A stretch of DNA of 64,000 nt, taken from positions 186,001 through 250,000 of the forward strand of contig JASJOG010000008.1 in NCBI GenBank assembly GCA_030142905.1, in the 5' to 3' direction. The stretch comes from Heliopora coerulea. Taxonomy: Eukaryota > Cnidaria > Anthozoa > Scleralcyonacea > Helioporidae. The notes beneath the pieces are model-generated. The model was not told where the DNA came from. It saw nothing but the letters and a program-made list of their open reading frames with translations, and did no database searches. A program made the position numbers and the translations under genes. Below are positions 22,101-34,100 of the stretch, piece after piece; positions within the stretch are counted from its first letter, which is position 1; each line of letters begins with the position of its first letter.

Positions 22101-25100
22101 GAGAAAATGAAGCTCATCCAATCAGATCATGCATAGGGTGCGTGTTATTTTATAAAGTAATGTAAATATTTTATACTCCACAAGCATTTAACATTAATTC
22201 AGTATACTTTAGGTCCACATTTACAGTTGCTTACAGTTTTATTATCTACTGGTATAACATTAAGAGTAGGTAATTGGGCCAACACAGGGCTCAAATTTTA
22301 TCATGGCAATTGTGGCCATGGCCTCTGATGAAGGGAAAATGGCCATGGATAAAATGAAATTGTACTTAAAATCCAAGGCCACTTTTGACCCTGATGGGTA
22401 TTGCGAGAAAGCACACCCATATCTTGCTAACTGCACAGATTTCTTGTTAAATTTGCTTCATTTATGAGTAAAATTTCCTGACAGTGTGCAACCAGTTACA
22501 TGTATTTGTATAATTCTTTTTCATTTGGTGTTGGAGTGAAGCACAATGCACCTGCTAATAAACCAACTAAAACCACAAATTCATTTCATGGAACAGACAT
22601 GGTTAGTACAGTCAATTTAGGAATAAAGAGCTAATCACTGAGAGCAAAGCTGATAAATATTCTAGACAAGGTGGTGGCAGTACACAAGAGTAACAACTGT
22701 AACATTAAACTGGAATTGAGACTGGCTAGAACATAAAGAGAAGGATGGAATTGAAGTAAACTCCTTAATGTTGCTTAGGGCAGTCAGCATCAAGGTTAAA
22801 AACAGTTCATTGTTTGTGAGGCCTGCATAAATGGTGCACACACACATTGTGCTGTTAAGTTCAGTGCCATGCAAAATTGTTGGTTGTACAAGTGGATGTT
22901 GTGGAGGCAAGTACATTCATTTGAAACACAAACCAACCAGAACTCCTTTGCACAAGTTGGTCCTCAAAATGAATGTTTGAAAGTGGTTTATCTACAGCCA
23001 CATATTTGCCATTCAAATAGAAAATGAGCTTGGAGAGCTGCAAGCTGATGAAATTACATGGGCCATTTTTGGCTTACATGTAGGATAGAAAAATTTAAAT
23101 TTGTACCCTGGAACACATGGTTTGTATTGTTAAGGGAGGGTTATATTAGGAATTAGTCAACACTGGAGTAAAACACTGGTGCATTTGACTTGCACCTTAT
23201 GAGCCAAGATAATGGCCCCTGGAGTGTTTACTGTATAAGGCTGTCTGTGGAACATTGTACTTGTAAACAAAAATAAAATATAGTAGCAGGGAATCTGTTA
23301 TCTGAACCCTACCAGCCAAGATTTTTTTTAATTTTTGACTGACAGTCACATTTAAGAAATCTTAGATCTGCCCCTTAATTGTATTCATTAGTGAAGACCA
23401 GCAGCTCATTTTCAGTCTTGACATGGTGTGTTCCCATGTGCCAAACATACTGTATCAAAGTCTCCTTGGGCATCTAAAAGCAATTTGAAATGACCCTTTT
23501 GGGTTTGGTCTTCTGTATTTTCCATGATGATTTTACCTTTGCTGTACATTCACAAGGTTCATCTGCATAGCTTTCACACATCTGAGTTTCTAATTTTCAG
23601 TTCATCCTACATCAATTTATTTTATCTTTGTAAAAGATAAGTGCCTCAACCTGCACTCTAAGACAAGGTTAGCAAACACTTGCAAGATTGCCAGTTCCAA
23701 CCAGTTAAATTTGTATTAACCCAATATTGGATAACATATTCTAACCATCAAACAACAACACATTACTCAAGTAATCCATAAAAATATTTAAAAGTGCTTT
23801 TGTTGTGTGTAACATGTACATAAACATAAAATAAAGAATGTTAATAAAATGATACCAAAAACCTTTCTCATATTGTTAAATATGTAGAATACAGTTATCT
23901 ATTGTTACTTTGTTCACAATTATTTTCTGAGAGCATCAGGAGTATTTTTGAATTTACCCAAGGAAGTGCGAACTGAAATCTCATATTATACATCATGACA
24001 AGATGGTTTGACTGTCTTACATCATGTCCATGAATAATGAACCTGAACAAAACAACAAGTCTTGCTAATAAGCCTAATTGTCGTGTTTAGTATTTCCTAC
24101 CTACATAACTCGCGTGACTCCCGCGTGACATAGACCGGTAGCAAAAAAGAGTTCTCTAATTCTGTATACACCCAATTCACCGATCTACTGAAATCTGTTC
24201 ATGCACCAAGTTTGTATTTACTCGATCGTACAAATGTAGTATGTACGTTGGGAAACTAAATGGTTAAAATTAAGAGCAAATTGCATGATGGATTGGGACT
24301 GGTCTCAATTTCGATTTTCGTTGAAAATACCTGATGTGTACGGCAAGGACAAGAGATGAAAAGCTCTATAGTTAGTAGAAATGGTGGATTTGCATGTTAA
24401 AGAATTTTGACTCAGAAATATCAAGATACGTCGTTAAATGCAGGCACATGAAAAACTAATGTGTGTACTAAATTGGACGGTCGACTGTATGCCTTGTGTC
24501 TAAAAAAGCATTAACTGGCATGCGAAAACAGCAAAAAAATCCTTATATACCATTGGGAATGACTTTTTAAAGTGTCCTAAGAATGTTTTTAGACGTCAAC
24601 GGTGTATTTGTTAAAAGTATTCTTATAATTTAACAAAAATAGACGCTATATGTTATCAGACCCTAGTAAAAATTTTCATACAGTCGCATGTAAAAAGAAA
24701 CATTTTAGTCGACTAAATACACCGTATAAAATCCTTACAGTCAGTTTCATTCATAACGGAAGTGAAATGTAAATGAGCTAGACGAACGTTCACTTATCAT
24801 CTTAAATAATAGCAGGCTCCCACATGAGCAATATTGCGTATAACGTTCATGTCAATGATGATGATGAAGATGATGATGATGATGATGGTGATGGTGATGG
24901 TGATGATGATAATTTAATAATTTCCAACATTTTTTATACATCTTCTTTGTCATCTAGTTCTGCAATTGGTGTGTCAGACAAGACAACTGTTGGAACTTTA
25001 TTTTGTCCTGTAGAGTACACAATATCAAACAGTGGACCAGAAAAAGTAGGAGGTGGGTTACAAAAGATCATTTTTAGACAAACAGGTAGAACCATGAAAG

Positions 25101-28100
25101 ACATACTGGGAAAGCGTGTTCGGAACAAAATAAAATGTACCTTGGATAGGACGCGAAAGGTTCGCATAAAAGATACACGCCTTACACAAGTCGTGTCTAA
25201 AGGCTTGCACACATTGGACATGTAACGCGACGCCATAACCTTACGCTTTAACGCTTGAAAATTAGCTCCATGTTATTTTAATATCTTTCACAGTAAATGC
25301 TTTACGCCAACGCTGTTAAGGGGACGCGTTTAATGTGAACGATACCATTAAAATAATGTCGTGCTAATATCCACGTGTTGCGGCATACGATTACGGCGTG
25401 CGATTACGGCGTGCGATTACGGCGATGCATCACGCGTCCAGTGGTACTAGTACGAATTGGTTAGTTCGTCCCTTATGCAAGGAGCGTCCATGGCAAGCCG
25501 TGTGTTATTTCTTGACGTACAGTATAATAACCTTGTTGAAGTCATATGCTTTCCCACAAACAAAGCAACTGAAATGATATTTGTTCTGAAAAATAACCTA
25601 ATTGACGACTGACGGTTGGCAAAATTACTTATTTTTTTAATAAATTACACCCTGAAAAGTAATTAACTGCAAATTGAAAATTATATCAAGAAAAGTGACG
25701 AATTATGAAACACCGATTACCCACACAAGACTCGAATTTAATTTTTGGGATAACTAACCACTCGGGTTAGCAGAAAGAAATTTTACTATCCAGATTACAA
25801 AGTTTACTGTCCAAGGCTCTGTTGATGGATTTCCACTTTCCTGCTTGTTACATAGTGTTTTTAGAATTAAATTCGCGTTTTCTGATCGTTCGAAAAACAA
25901 TCGATCTCACAGCAGAAAAAATGAACATCATTTGCTGAGATTGAATTATATTCTTTCACACAAGATCTTTCTGGTTCTAAATTACCTCAAACAGAACATT
26001 TACTAACCATGTTGGGTTACTTAAACAGATTTTAGTATACGTGCCACGAAAAGTACTAACCATTGGTTAACGAGCTACTGTTAATTTCGAGCCCTGCCCA
26101 CCAAATAAAGTAGTTAATTACAAATTTCTTTGCAAATTACCTTTTCAATGATAAAATCTAAAACATAACTAACTTGCAGACTTGGGTGACGAATCCCTTG
26201 GTCAAAGTTTCCTAGATCAGTCGTTAACTGTTTCTAAATTGGCATGTTTTGATTGAGCTAGATTTAGCTCTACACGTACATGTGTAAATGTAAATATACA
26301 TGTATGGTATCGGACGAGGTACTGCAAAAATTGTTGGGAGGAAACCAGGGTGCAAAAGATTATTGGAAGCAAATTTTTTTGTCATTTGTTATTTTTTTTT
26401 TTTGTTCTCCAGAAAGAATAACGAATTACAAGTTCAAATTATGTACTTAAAATCAATTATTTACAGTGCAAATAACTTACTTATAAAAGTAAATCGTTAC
26501 ATAAGGAACAAGAAGTTCTCTGATGGAACATATACCCCGCGCGCCTGGAGAGAACGACAAACATATCAATCACTCCACTACTGCTGCTCATACGCGCACG
26601 AGTGAATTACTCAAAAAAATAGTAATTCGTTGCTGTCACTCTTTGCACGTATAGTTCTGTCTTCCATCTCTGCTGATGAGAGACCAGTCACTGTTATAGG
26701 CGCTATCTAAATCTAAAGGTTGGAAGCATGCGGCTTAGGTCAGCGTTGGCTTGCATAGAAAAAATTATGTACCTACGTGTTAGTGCGACGTTTTGAAAAG
26801 AATTTTCTTAAAAACTTAACGGGACAATACAGTTGATGGAGCCTACGTTCTCCTATGTCCTGCACTTGTGTACACCACCAAGAGCAATAAATTAATAATT
26901 TAATCTCTAATTTTATGGAAAATCTTTGTTACCATGAAAATCAAGGTATTAGGTGCGGACTCATTATCGACTTCGGTATGAGAAGCCGTTCCCCTGTGCT
27001 TATTGCGTCCACAATAGGTTGCAATAATCATTGAGAAGAATTGCTATTACAAGTAAGTGTCTATTTATTTACATCAGTTAATTATAATTTGTATAAATTT
27101 AATATGTTATTATTTTTCTTTTAAAATTATGTTTTCCCTTCCTTGTTTTTAATAGTTGACTGGTTAAAAAGGACAAGAAATTCATCTACAAAGAACATTA
27201 CGTTGTTGTCAGATTTAAAAAATATTTTACAGTAAGTCATCTCTTTTGTTGGGTAACAAAAAGTCCTCGAAGATGAAAGATCTTCCTGAACAAGATGAAT
27301 TCTGACGGAAAACACGTACCCCGTGCGTCTGGTACGCAGAACCTCCCCAGGTAGACAGTCACGCATGTTTGAGTAACAGATTGGTTACTAAACCCTCGTT
27401 GTGCAAATATGAACGGGGTAATAATCTCGTTGATTCCGCTTTATTAAAAGATGACGAACGCTTTCTCCTGGCCACGCTTGGCCAGGCTGTCGGTACAGAC
27501 GCCAGTTTTCCTTTTCAAGTTTGATGGCAATTTTGTTTCATATTCCGCTGGTTGTTTGATGTCCCTTAGTTCAGTTGTCAGGTTATTTCATTCTAATTCT
27601 GTGGGAAAATGGAGAAGGACAAAAATCATGAAATGTGGAAACCAAAGTGCTAACGAACGTCCTATTCCATGAAGTATGATAAATTTCATTGTTTGATAGG
27701 GTTAGGGTTATAAAAAAGGTTTTTTTCAGATACGATTTCCGTTATAATGTGGAATAACATTTGACAGGGAAAGGGAAACAGTTGTTTTCGATTCATTTCA
27801 CTCTAAAAATATATTTACTACCGTTTGTTTTCATTAACTTGGGTTGCGTTCAATCTCTTTCGACAGTCGGCAAATCGACGAATGTCTGTTTCTTCTCGCG
27901 TTATCATAAAAACCACTGTGCTCTTCGATAAGAATTTATGTGGCTACACCAATGAACTACGTAGTATTAACTATTTATTGCTTTTATTATTAGGTCTACC
28001 GATAAAATATCCACTATGCTCGACCTCCTTATTAAATATGTGGATAATGTTTTGGTGAGTAATGACGTATCCATACGTAATGTACTTTCGCTATCAGCCA

Positions 28101-29675
28101 GTGCAGACGTAAGCTCTTGGGCTTGAGCTGATAGGTTTCGGATAAATGCCGCAAAACTGATTTCAGTGAAATTATTTTTGGTTTAGTAAATAACTGCTGC
28201 AGTTTACTGGACGCAGACAAACCGCTGATCTTTTACGATTAGGGTTTGGGTTACGGTTAAGATTAGGTTTCGTTGAGTCGAGACTTCTTAATTCTATAAT
28301 TCAGGTGTATCTGCTAAACTGCTCCTTACCCCTTGTCCTATGCCAGGTTTCGTGTAGGCTCTCAACAACTTCATTTCAAGACGACAGTCGAACAGCAAGT
28401 TGATGATAAAACGAAACAAAAATAGACTTAAACCTCCTTGGAAGACCAGTACGTGAGGCTTGACTTTTGGATGTTGGAAAAACAGAAATCTGCAGTTAGA
28501 TTGAAACACCCAAAGGGTCGTGTACTGCTAAAAAATATGAGAGGGAAACTGACGTTTCGAACGAGGGTCTTTCGTAGGAGTAATTTACCCTCCTGTAAAA
28601 GTAAGAAAATATATTCTTCTGGATTATTATTTTGGGATTAAAATTGACATTTCAACTAATCAAAGTTTAAATATGTATTCTAGGAAGGTGAAATTCCAGC
28701 CAACAGCAGAGTTGGAAGGATGCTGATGGATCTAGTTGACTCAGTCCCGCAAATCAAACCCCAAGAGTTTGAAGCTATGTTAAACAGTAACATGCAGGTA
28801 AATGTTGCATTGCAATATGTTTCATAATATTTAATTGGTATTAAGCATTACAAAGGAATTTGAGCTAAGCATTCTAATGTTTAAATCGCGGTGGAAGGGT
28901 ACACTATACAGATGGTTTGATCTTACTGCTTTGGAGTAGGCCTGTTTGGGGAAGAACACATTGATGTCGCTTTTCTTGGAGTTTGGTTGATATGCATTTT
29001 CAGAAAAAAATAAAGTCGTGTTTAATTCCATAACCAACCTTTCTTGATCCCCGTTAATGTGGAATTATTTCCTTTTTTCGTTGGTAATTTTCTGGACGTT
29101 TTTAGAGCCTTCCCAAACTTATCAAAAATCGCATAACATTCTCGCGTAACGCACTTCGATATCTTTTACTTCAAGTCTGGTGATTGTTCAAATTTAATGA
29201 AAAGGAGCACAATTGCAATGCGAAGTGCTTCTCAGACAACTGCAGATGTACCCATATATAAGGGTCTATTCTTATGCTTGGTGGAGTTTCTTCTTCAAGA
29301 AAAAGTGTAGCTGAAAATGTCGCTAGGCAAAAAATTTAGATAGACGATGAATTCAGAAAGGTTTTGCTAGAATCACTCTTAAAATCCTTTGAAGTCTTGT
29401 AAATTACTCTGAAAAAAAGGTGCTCTGTTTTGGTCATAGCCGAACTTCACTTTTATCGAAAGTTTTTTACTAAGATTATACATTCCGTATATACTGCTTG
29501 TGGTTTCTGTTGAAGTTAAACGGCAGTCTAGAGCTTTGTTACCCTCTGAATCATAAGTTAAGGCATTCTTATTATTTCTATTGAACAGGATCTTCTGATG
29601 ATCTGTTACCTGGCTAGCGTTACCAAGTCTCAGCTGGCGTTTGGACAAAAGATCAATTCCGTTACAACAACATAA
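15983..29675 (+). CDS. EIF3F: Eukaryotic translation initiation factor 3 subunit F (7 exons)
   Basis: eIF3f is an MPN-domain subunit of the eIF3 complex that scaffolds 43S pre-initiation complexes in the cytoplasm. Exons: 15983-16159, 16269-16348, 17796-17933, 24958-25221 (3' border uncertain), 27994-28054, 28684-28797, 29589-29675. The protein begins [20 protein letters not shown] with RVIGTLLG, then [40 protein letters not shown] and [11 protein letters not shown], the standard MPN core. The C-terminal half has [32 protein letters not shown] and [17 protein letters not shown]. This MPN copy lacks a JAMM metal-binding H-x-H pattern, as is usual for eIF3f. About 306 codons if exon 4 joins exon 5 directly. 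An AATAAA follows the stop by about 35 bp. Confidence 0.9.
16269..16348 (+). CDS. EIF3F: eIF3f exon 2
   Basis: Enters after TTAAAAAG and leaves at GTTAGT with TG over. Encodes [18 protein letters not shown] and QIVG. The tryptophan of GWYATG is split across the intron. Confidence 0.92.
16725..16800 (+). repeat. Dispersed repeat family copy D (decayed)
   Basis: TTATTCTGGC, CTAGATGATTTTACTTAAG and GCTGGGAAAAGATTATAA keep the order of the family motifs. Confidence 0.4.
17064..17734. mobile_element. MITE-like element with imperfect 28-bp inverted termini
   Basis: Left TACTGTATTTCGCAGCATA and right, reverse-complemented, TACCATATTTCACGGTGTA, each followed by TAAGTCGA-like sequence. Lies in eIF3f intron 2. 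Confidence 0.5.
17796..17933 (+). CDS. EIF3F: eIF3f exon 3
   Basis: Acceptor TTTCCAG, donor GTAAAG. Encodes [19 protein letters not shown] and HLILDTTLQ, the centre of the MPN fold. It is followed by a 7-kb intron containing the inverted element pair. Confidence 0.92.
18742..20018 (+). mobile_element. Inverted element pair, left copy
   Basis: Begins CAGGCCTTTTAATTTG and ends GAAAAGGCC, inverted-repeat termini. It matches in reverse complement the copy at 20768-21955 with many substitutions. Contains decayed coding sequence ([26 protein letters not shown]), so a degraded DNA transposon is likely. Family unknown. Confidence 0.6.
20768..21955 (-). mobile_element. Inverted element pair, right copy
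   Basis: Reverse-complement counterpart of 18742-20018, with the same CAGGCCTTTTC termini. On the minus strand its frame ends [25 protein letters not shown] and [11 protein letters not shown] with a stop, an acidic C-terminus better preserved than in the left copy. Carries an extra SINE-like insertion. Confidence 0.6.
21460..21648 (+). mobile_element. tRNA-derived SINE-like insertion
   Basis: This 189-bp block is missing from the otherwise matching left copy. It is flanked by AACCTAAT and AAACTAAT (near-identical 8-bp duplication). It holds a pol III A box (TAGCTCAACAGG, 21500) and B box (GTTCAAATC, 21544) at tRNA spacing of 44 bp. The cloverleaf is too degenerate to be a functional tRNA. 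Confidence 0.6.
24853..24912. repeat. GAT trinucleotide repeat
   Basis: (GAT)n with GGT interruptions 45 bp before eIF3f exon 4. It reads as poly-Asp in the exon's frame, but lies upstream of the acceptor. Confidence 0.8.
24958..25221 (+). CDS. EIF3F: eIF3f exon 4 (3' border uncertain)
   Basis: After CATCTAG the first T completes a serine with the AG of exon 3. [19 protein letters not shown] and GPEKVG match the 'MGVPGKT-G--F-P--V' and E(K/R)(I/V)G segments of eIF3f; similarity continues to about GRTMKDI. The only well-placed phase-2 donor that fits exon 5 is GTAACG at 25222, which would add about 30 lysine/arginine-rich residues absent from other eIF3f proteins. An earlier donor plus an unseen small exon is equally possible. 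Confidence 0.65.
27697..27710 (+). repeat. Short interstitial telomere-type sequence
   Basis: TAGGGTTAGGGTTA, two units of the TTAGGG repeat used by cnidarian telomeres; a degenerate patch follows near 28240-28270. Very short, may be chance. Confidence 0.35.
27994..28054 (+). CDS. EIF3F: eIF3f exon 5
   Basis: Acceptor TTATTATTAG, donor GTGAGT. After one shared base it encodes [20 protein letters not shown], matching the helix that precedes the VGR motif in eIF3f. Confidence 0.88.
28548..28581 (-). ncRNA. Hammerhead-like ribozyme motif, copy 3 (degenerate)
   Basis: Minus strand: ACU, CCUACGA, stem-II segment ending GUUC, GAAAC, GUC, AGU. Stem I pairs; the CUGA part is mutated. In eIF3f intron 5, antisense. 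Confidence 0.4.
28684..28797 (+). CDS. EIF3F: eIF3f exon 6
   Basis: Thirty-eight codons, acceptor TTCTAG, donor GTAAAT. Encodes [15 protein letters not shown] and [10 protein letters not shown], diagnostic for the eIF3f C-terminal half. Confidence 0.92.
29589..29675 (+). CDS. EIF3F: eIF3f exon 7 (C-terminus)
   Basis: After TTGAACAG, 28 codons and [21 protein letters not shown] is the conserved C-terminal helix of eIF3f. It overlaps a longer open frame on the opposite strand that I regard as spurious. Confidence 0.9.
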   Translation, partial: DLLMICYLASVTKSQLAFGQKINSVTTT

Positions 29676-29710
29676 AATTCCCTGTAAAATGTTCCTTTTA
29701 AACTAATAGA

Positions 29711-29716
29711 AATAAA
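29711..29716 (+). terminator. Polyadenylation signal AATAAA of eIF3f
   Basis: AATAAA lies 35 bp after the eIF3f stop codon, a normal distance for a short 3' UTR. Confidence 0.55.
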
Positions 29717-29887
29717 CTTAATTAAAAAAGAGTAAGTGATTCCTAGCTGTAATTTTCCCGGTGCTTCTTATCAGGTTTGTCGTGGGAATCTTATATGTAG
29801 GAAGCGGGTTTGTCAATAGTGGACCCAATTTTGTGGCTCACATCTCGGTAACTAAGATGCAAAGGTAATCGTCTGGCGAAGATGTGT

Positions 29888-29990
29888 TTTAACTCTTTGC
29901 CCGCAGGACCAGTCTTCTGTTATTATACCGTGGTTAACGCCAGACGAGTTTACTGGTCGATGGGAGACATTCGGCTGGGAAAGAATTAAA
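29888..29990 (+). repeat. Dispersed repeat family copy E
   Basis: TTAACTCTTTGCCCGCAGG, GGTTAACGCCAGACGAGTTT, ACTGGTCGATGGGAGAC and GGCTGGGAAAGAATTAA; just after the eIF3f gene. Confidence 0.55.
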
Positions 29991-30654
29991 CAGATACGAA
30001 GTTTACTTGACGAGATTTTTACTTGGGATATGAGCTGTCCACGTTTATGCGCTTTAATTTGGTGTAAGTTTGGATAAATCCTGATAGCATATAAAAATAC
30101 AGGACTTTTAAAACATTTTGATGTAGATACTCACCCACGTAAAAAGGATGGCCATCTGTGGATGAGCAGAATCTTCAGTAAAGGTCAGGAAACTTTCTCA
30201 CTTAACGTGATTTTCAGAAAAGCCCTGACACAAATAATTAAAATTCAGTTATAATGGCAATTACAATTACAAGAAAAACTAAAGTATAAATATATAAATT
30301 AATATATAACTATTATCATGAAATCGAATTAATAATTTCATTTAAAAAAACTAACTTAAATCTGCTAAAAGTATCAGATGTCGTTGTTTCATCATCTAAA
30401 ATACCCAGTTCGAAATTGCACGATAGCTAGCGTTATATTTCCCCCAGTTTCATGTTACCCTTGGAAGTCTTCATTTATTCTTGTTCCGGATATTGTAATT
30501 ATGAAAACAGCGGTTTCCATCCAAGCTCGTGTAAAGCGTCTCAAGTAGAGGAGAACAATGAACGATTCAATATTATTTTCGCAGCTTTATACTGCTATAT
30601 TTTCAGCTTTTCCATTAAAGTATCAATCGCTTTATCGCTCCCTGTCAGATCCGC

Positions 30655-31110
30655 ATAATCAAAAATTGGAAGAACAAGTGTATTATATAATAACAGTCGA
30701 GCTCATCAGAGAAGCAGGTGCTTAGCACGTTTTAAAAGTCCAAGGCGTTTACTGATCTTGCGTGTTATCTTCTCAATATGTTCGCTCCATTTCATGTTTG
30801 ATGTAAAAGAAAATGATTATCTTCACTGATCCCATTTCCCATTACTTGTACAGATAGACTGTCACTTTTGTTTTTTCTTTCGCTGTCAGTAATGATCAAT
30901 TTACTTTTCTGGAGATTAAGATTATTCATATTTAACCAATCGGCAACCATTGCAAGATCTGTATTAAGGGTATCTTTCAAGACTGCTACAGACGATGAAA
31001 AACTGTAAAGAACTGTATCATCAGTATATATGGATACCTGGAAGGTCATTAATGTAAACAGTAAATAATGGTGGTCCTAATATGCAGCCCTGCGGTAAAT
31101 TGACAGACTG
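30655..31110 (-). mobile_element. LINE reverse transcriptase fragment, frameshifted
   Basis: In different frames on the minus strand: LPQGCILGPPLFTVYINDLP (RT motif 4), then IYTDDTVLYS (active-site box with YTDD in place of YADD), DLAMVADWLNMNNLNLQKSK, and near 30.7 kb WSEHIEKITRKISKRLGLLK. A frameshift lies around 31,050. A degenerate non-LTR retrotransposon piece. Confidence 0.75.
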
Positions 31111-34100
31111 ACTATTCTGAGGGGGTTTGGGGCTATGCATCCCCGGATGGTTTCAAATTTTGTAGCTCTGAAACAGTCATTTGATGTATTCCCTGTTAAT
31201 ATTTGTGTCAAAGCAAGTCACCTGCCCTAAAATTTGGCAAAGTTTGCCCATAGTTTCTATCAAGCAGAGTTTTTCCCCATCAAAAAGCTGAAATTAAGAG
31301 TAAGTTTTGCGCAAGATGTCATCTACGCGGACAGTGTTTTATCAGAGGGTCCTCGTTGGATATGATTCACGTTTTTCCGGCAGGCCATTTCTTGTTCTCC
31401 GTCATATTCTTCCTGATGAAGTGGCCATGTAAATGGTAGCGAACAACCACACAAACAGTTAAGATAGTTTTTTCTTGACTTTTATGATAGCAAATAAAAC
31501 ATACCCAGCTAGCGTATTGAGCACTTCTCTGCCAGCTATCTAACAAGATTGATACAGTCGAACTAAATACCTGATTTTTGTTTCCCATTGGAAGTCGAAA
31601 TTACTGCTGCGAAGTAACGGATGAACACACCATGTGTTTTGCTAATTGTGTCCTGGAACCCGGAGCTTGTTACTAGTTGTGACAAGGAGGAAAAGTAGCT
31701 AGCAAAGCAGCCAATCATACGAAGAAAAATAACCGACGGACTTCTTTTGAAAGCCTTGAGAAACAGTTTAAGGAATGGAGACATGTATCAGCGGTTTAGT
31801 ATTTCGACGAAGAATTTGCATCATATATTTTTTGACTACTACATGCGAACCGTGGACAGCGGTCTTACAGGTTGTCTTGCGCTGTTTCGGCAAGCATCGG
31901 CGCAGAAGAGACAGAGTGGTTCCGAGTTTAGATTCATACTTTGAATTGTTCATCATGTTTTGTTTTAATTGTGGTGTAAAGGTTTTCGAAGGAACCTTGT
32001 TTTGTCATCAGTGTGGGTCTGCAGTAACTGATTGGCGTTATACAGATAACCACGGTGAAGATATAATTTTATCAAATCATTAGACACTCGTATGGACGAA
32101 CAGCTCTCGCAATACGTTCTCTCTTCGTTTGTATTAGTAGCAGCGCATCCTCGATAAGACATACTAGGCCTTGATTTTTGTGTTAGTAAAGACAGCGTAT
32201 GAAGGACAACCAAAACAATGAAATTTGTCCAACATTTACCTCCTTTCAACACGGCATTCACCATGTATGCCATAAAACAAACCGTTGACAGCGAAATGCT
32301 AGCTAGTGATGTCATGCGTGCGCATGGTTTTACTTTTTTTTGTATCATTTGTTTATGTGATGTTACGTTTATTGGTGGTATGCAGTTTTTCATATCTTAA
32401 ATTGTATTTTAATTTGGAAATGGATTTGCTTTGCAAAGGTATTTTTATTGATATATTCTTTTTTGTTAGCCGCGTGTATTTTGTTTTTATATATATTTTC
32501 TTTTATGTGCGTTGGTTCTTTTTGTGCGTTGTCGTTTGTGAGCCATCGTAAAGTAACCAACCATAATACGTCCCGTTTCATTTTAAATACCTGAAACTTC
32601 GTAGTCATATTGCAGTAAAAATTGCGTGTGAGGTCTTTTTAATGAAAGTGTTTGTCTTCATGTGATCGATCTGGTCCTCTGTATTAAGGCCTGCCAGTTA
32701 ATGAAAGCGCTCTTCCTTAACTTGATTGCAACCTGAACATCCGTGATGTGATTTTTTCAAAGAAACAATAGAGGAGGTCTAACTCACAGCCACTCTAAAT
32801 TACTTCATCTTGCAATACTCTTCCTCACTAGTTTTAACTTGTTTAATTTCCTCACTTGTTTTAATCCTGTATCTCATCTATTTTCTTTTGCTATTCCCCC
32901 ATCCCTTACTTCTAATTTTCCTCTACTATTTTCCTTACTCCAATCCATTCTTCCATTTTATCTTTCCCTCTTATTCCTTCCCTAACCTCGATCTGCAGAC
33001 CGCTTCATACTAATACTGAGTTGGTGACATGCCACCTTAACACCAAGATCAGAATACTCGAATTTATATTTAATTTTTATTTTCATTGTAATTTTATACA
33101 CAAAGTCACAGTCTTCATAACAAACAATGGGTGTAACGTATCAGGGATGAAAGTACTTTTTTGAGATCTGTAAAAACTTCTCGTCCTCCGTATCTTACCA
33201 TGCACTTAATGTAATTGCATGAACATGGAAAAACAAGTCTAAACTGTATAATCACGTGGGTCACTCTCGTGGATGATCAGTGAAGCTTCTGATTTGAAAG
33301 AAGATTGTTTTAGTTAAACAGTTGTGTTTCCAGGGCGCTGGTCCATCTCTGTATAAACCTGGTGTGCCTGTGAGTGCACCTGGGTATTACTAGCTCCATT
33401 TGTTTGATCTACCTGTTATGGCATTCTGTTTTAAAATACGTTCCGAATACTGTGACAATATATCTGGTCAACATAGCAAAACGTATTTTAAGGTTGTCAA
33501 AATACCACTTCTTGGGAGGCTAAGTCCTCCAGCCCTCTGCTATGTTAAAACATCCGGACAACAATCTAATCCCAATTATGTCACTGTAGTTAAATGAACC
33601 AATCACCATTCCTCTCCCTACCAACTACGTAGGATGAAAAGACACACCCCGCTGGGTCAATTGACTATTCTTATTTTATTTTGAGTAAACCTACCAATCG
33701 TTCGTTCTCGGTATTCTGCCGTCCAAAGCAGGGCAGAGAAAATACTATTCCGTACCACGCTAACCTGTAATAGGTCTCGAAAAATAACTGTCCATCCCAT
33801 GTATTGTTATACGAAATTTTTTCAAAGAATTCACCCTAGGTGCTCTTTAGGGAGTGGTTTCATATGTAGCGATTTCTGTTACCGTATTACTCCGAAACTG
33901 GACACCTGCTAGTTGGTTTGTGTCTTTTGTGAATTATTTATTATATACACACTAAATAGGCGTCTAGAATACTTAAAAAATTGATTTTAAGAATGTTAAA
34001 AATAACAGCGCAGTAGGCTTTATTAAACCAAAACGTCCTGAATGGAAGGAGCAAGTGTAACCTAAAATCTCAACCACTAACTGTAACCTAAAATGTGTGT

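Noticed and set aside
29379..29648. 89-codon minus-strand ORF
   Set aside because: Overlaps the conserved final exon of eIF3f on the plus strand; a shadow frame.
31965..32393. 142-codon minus-strand ORF
   Set aside because: No recognisable motif; includes the antisense of the zinc-ribbon ORF. A real gene cannot be ruled out but I cannot support it.
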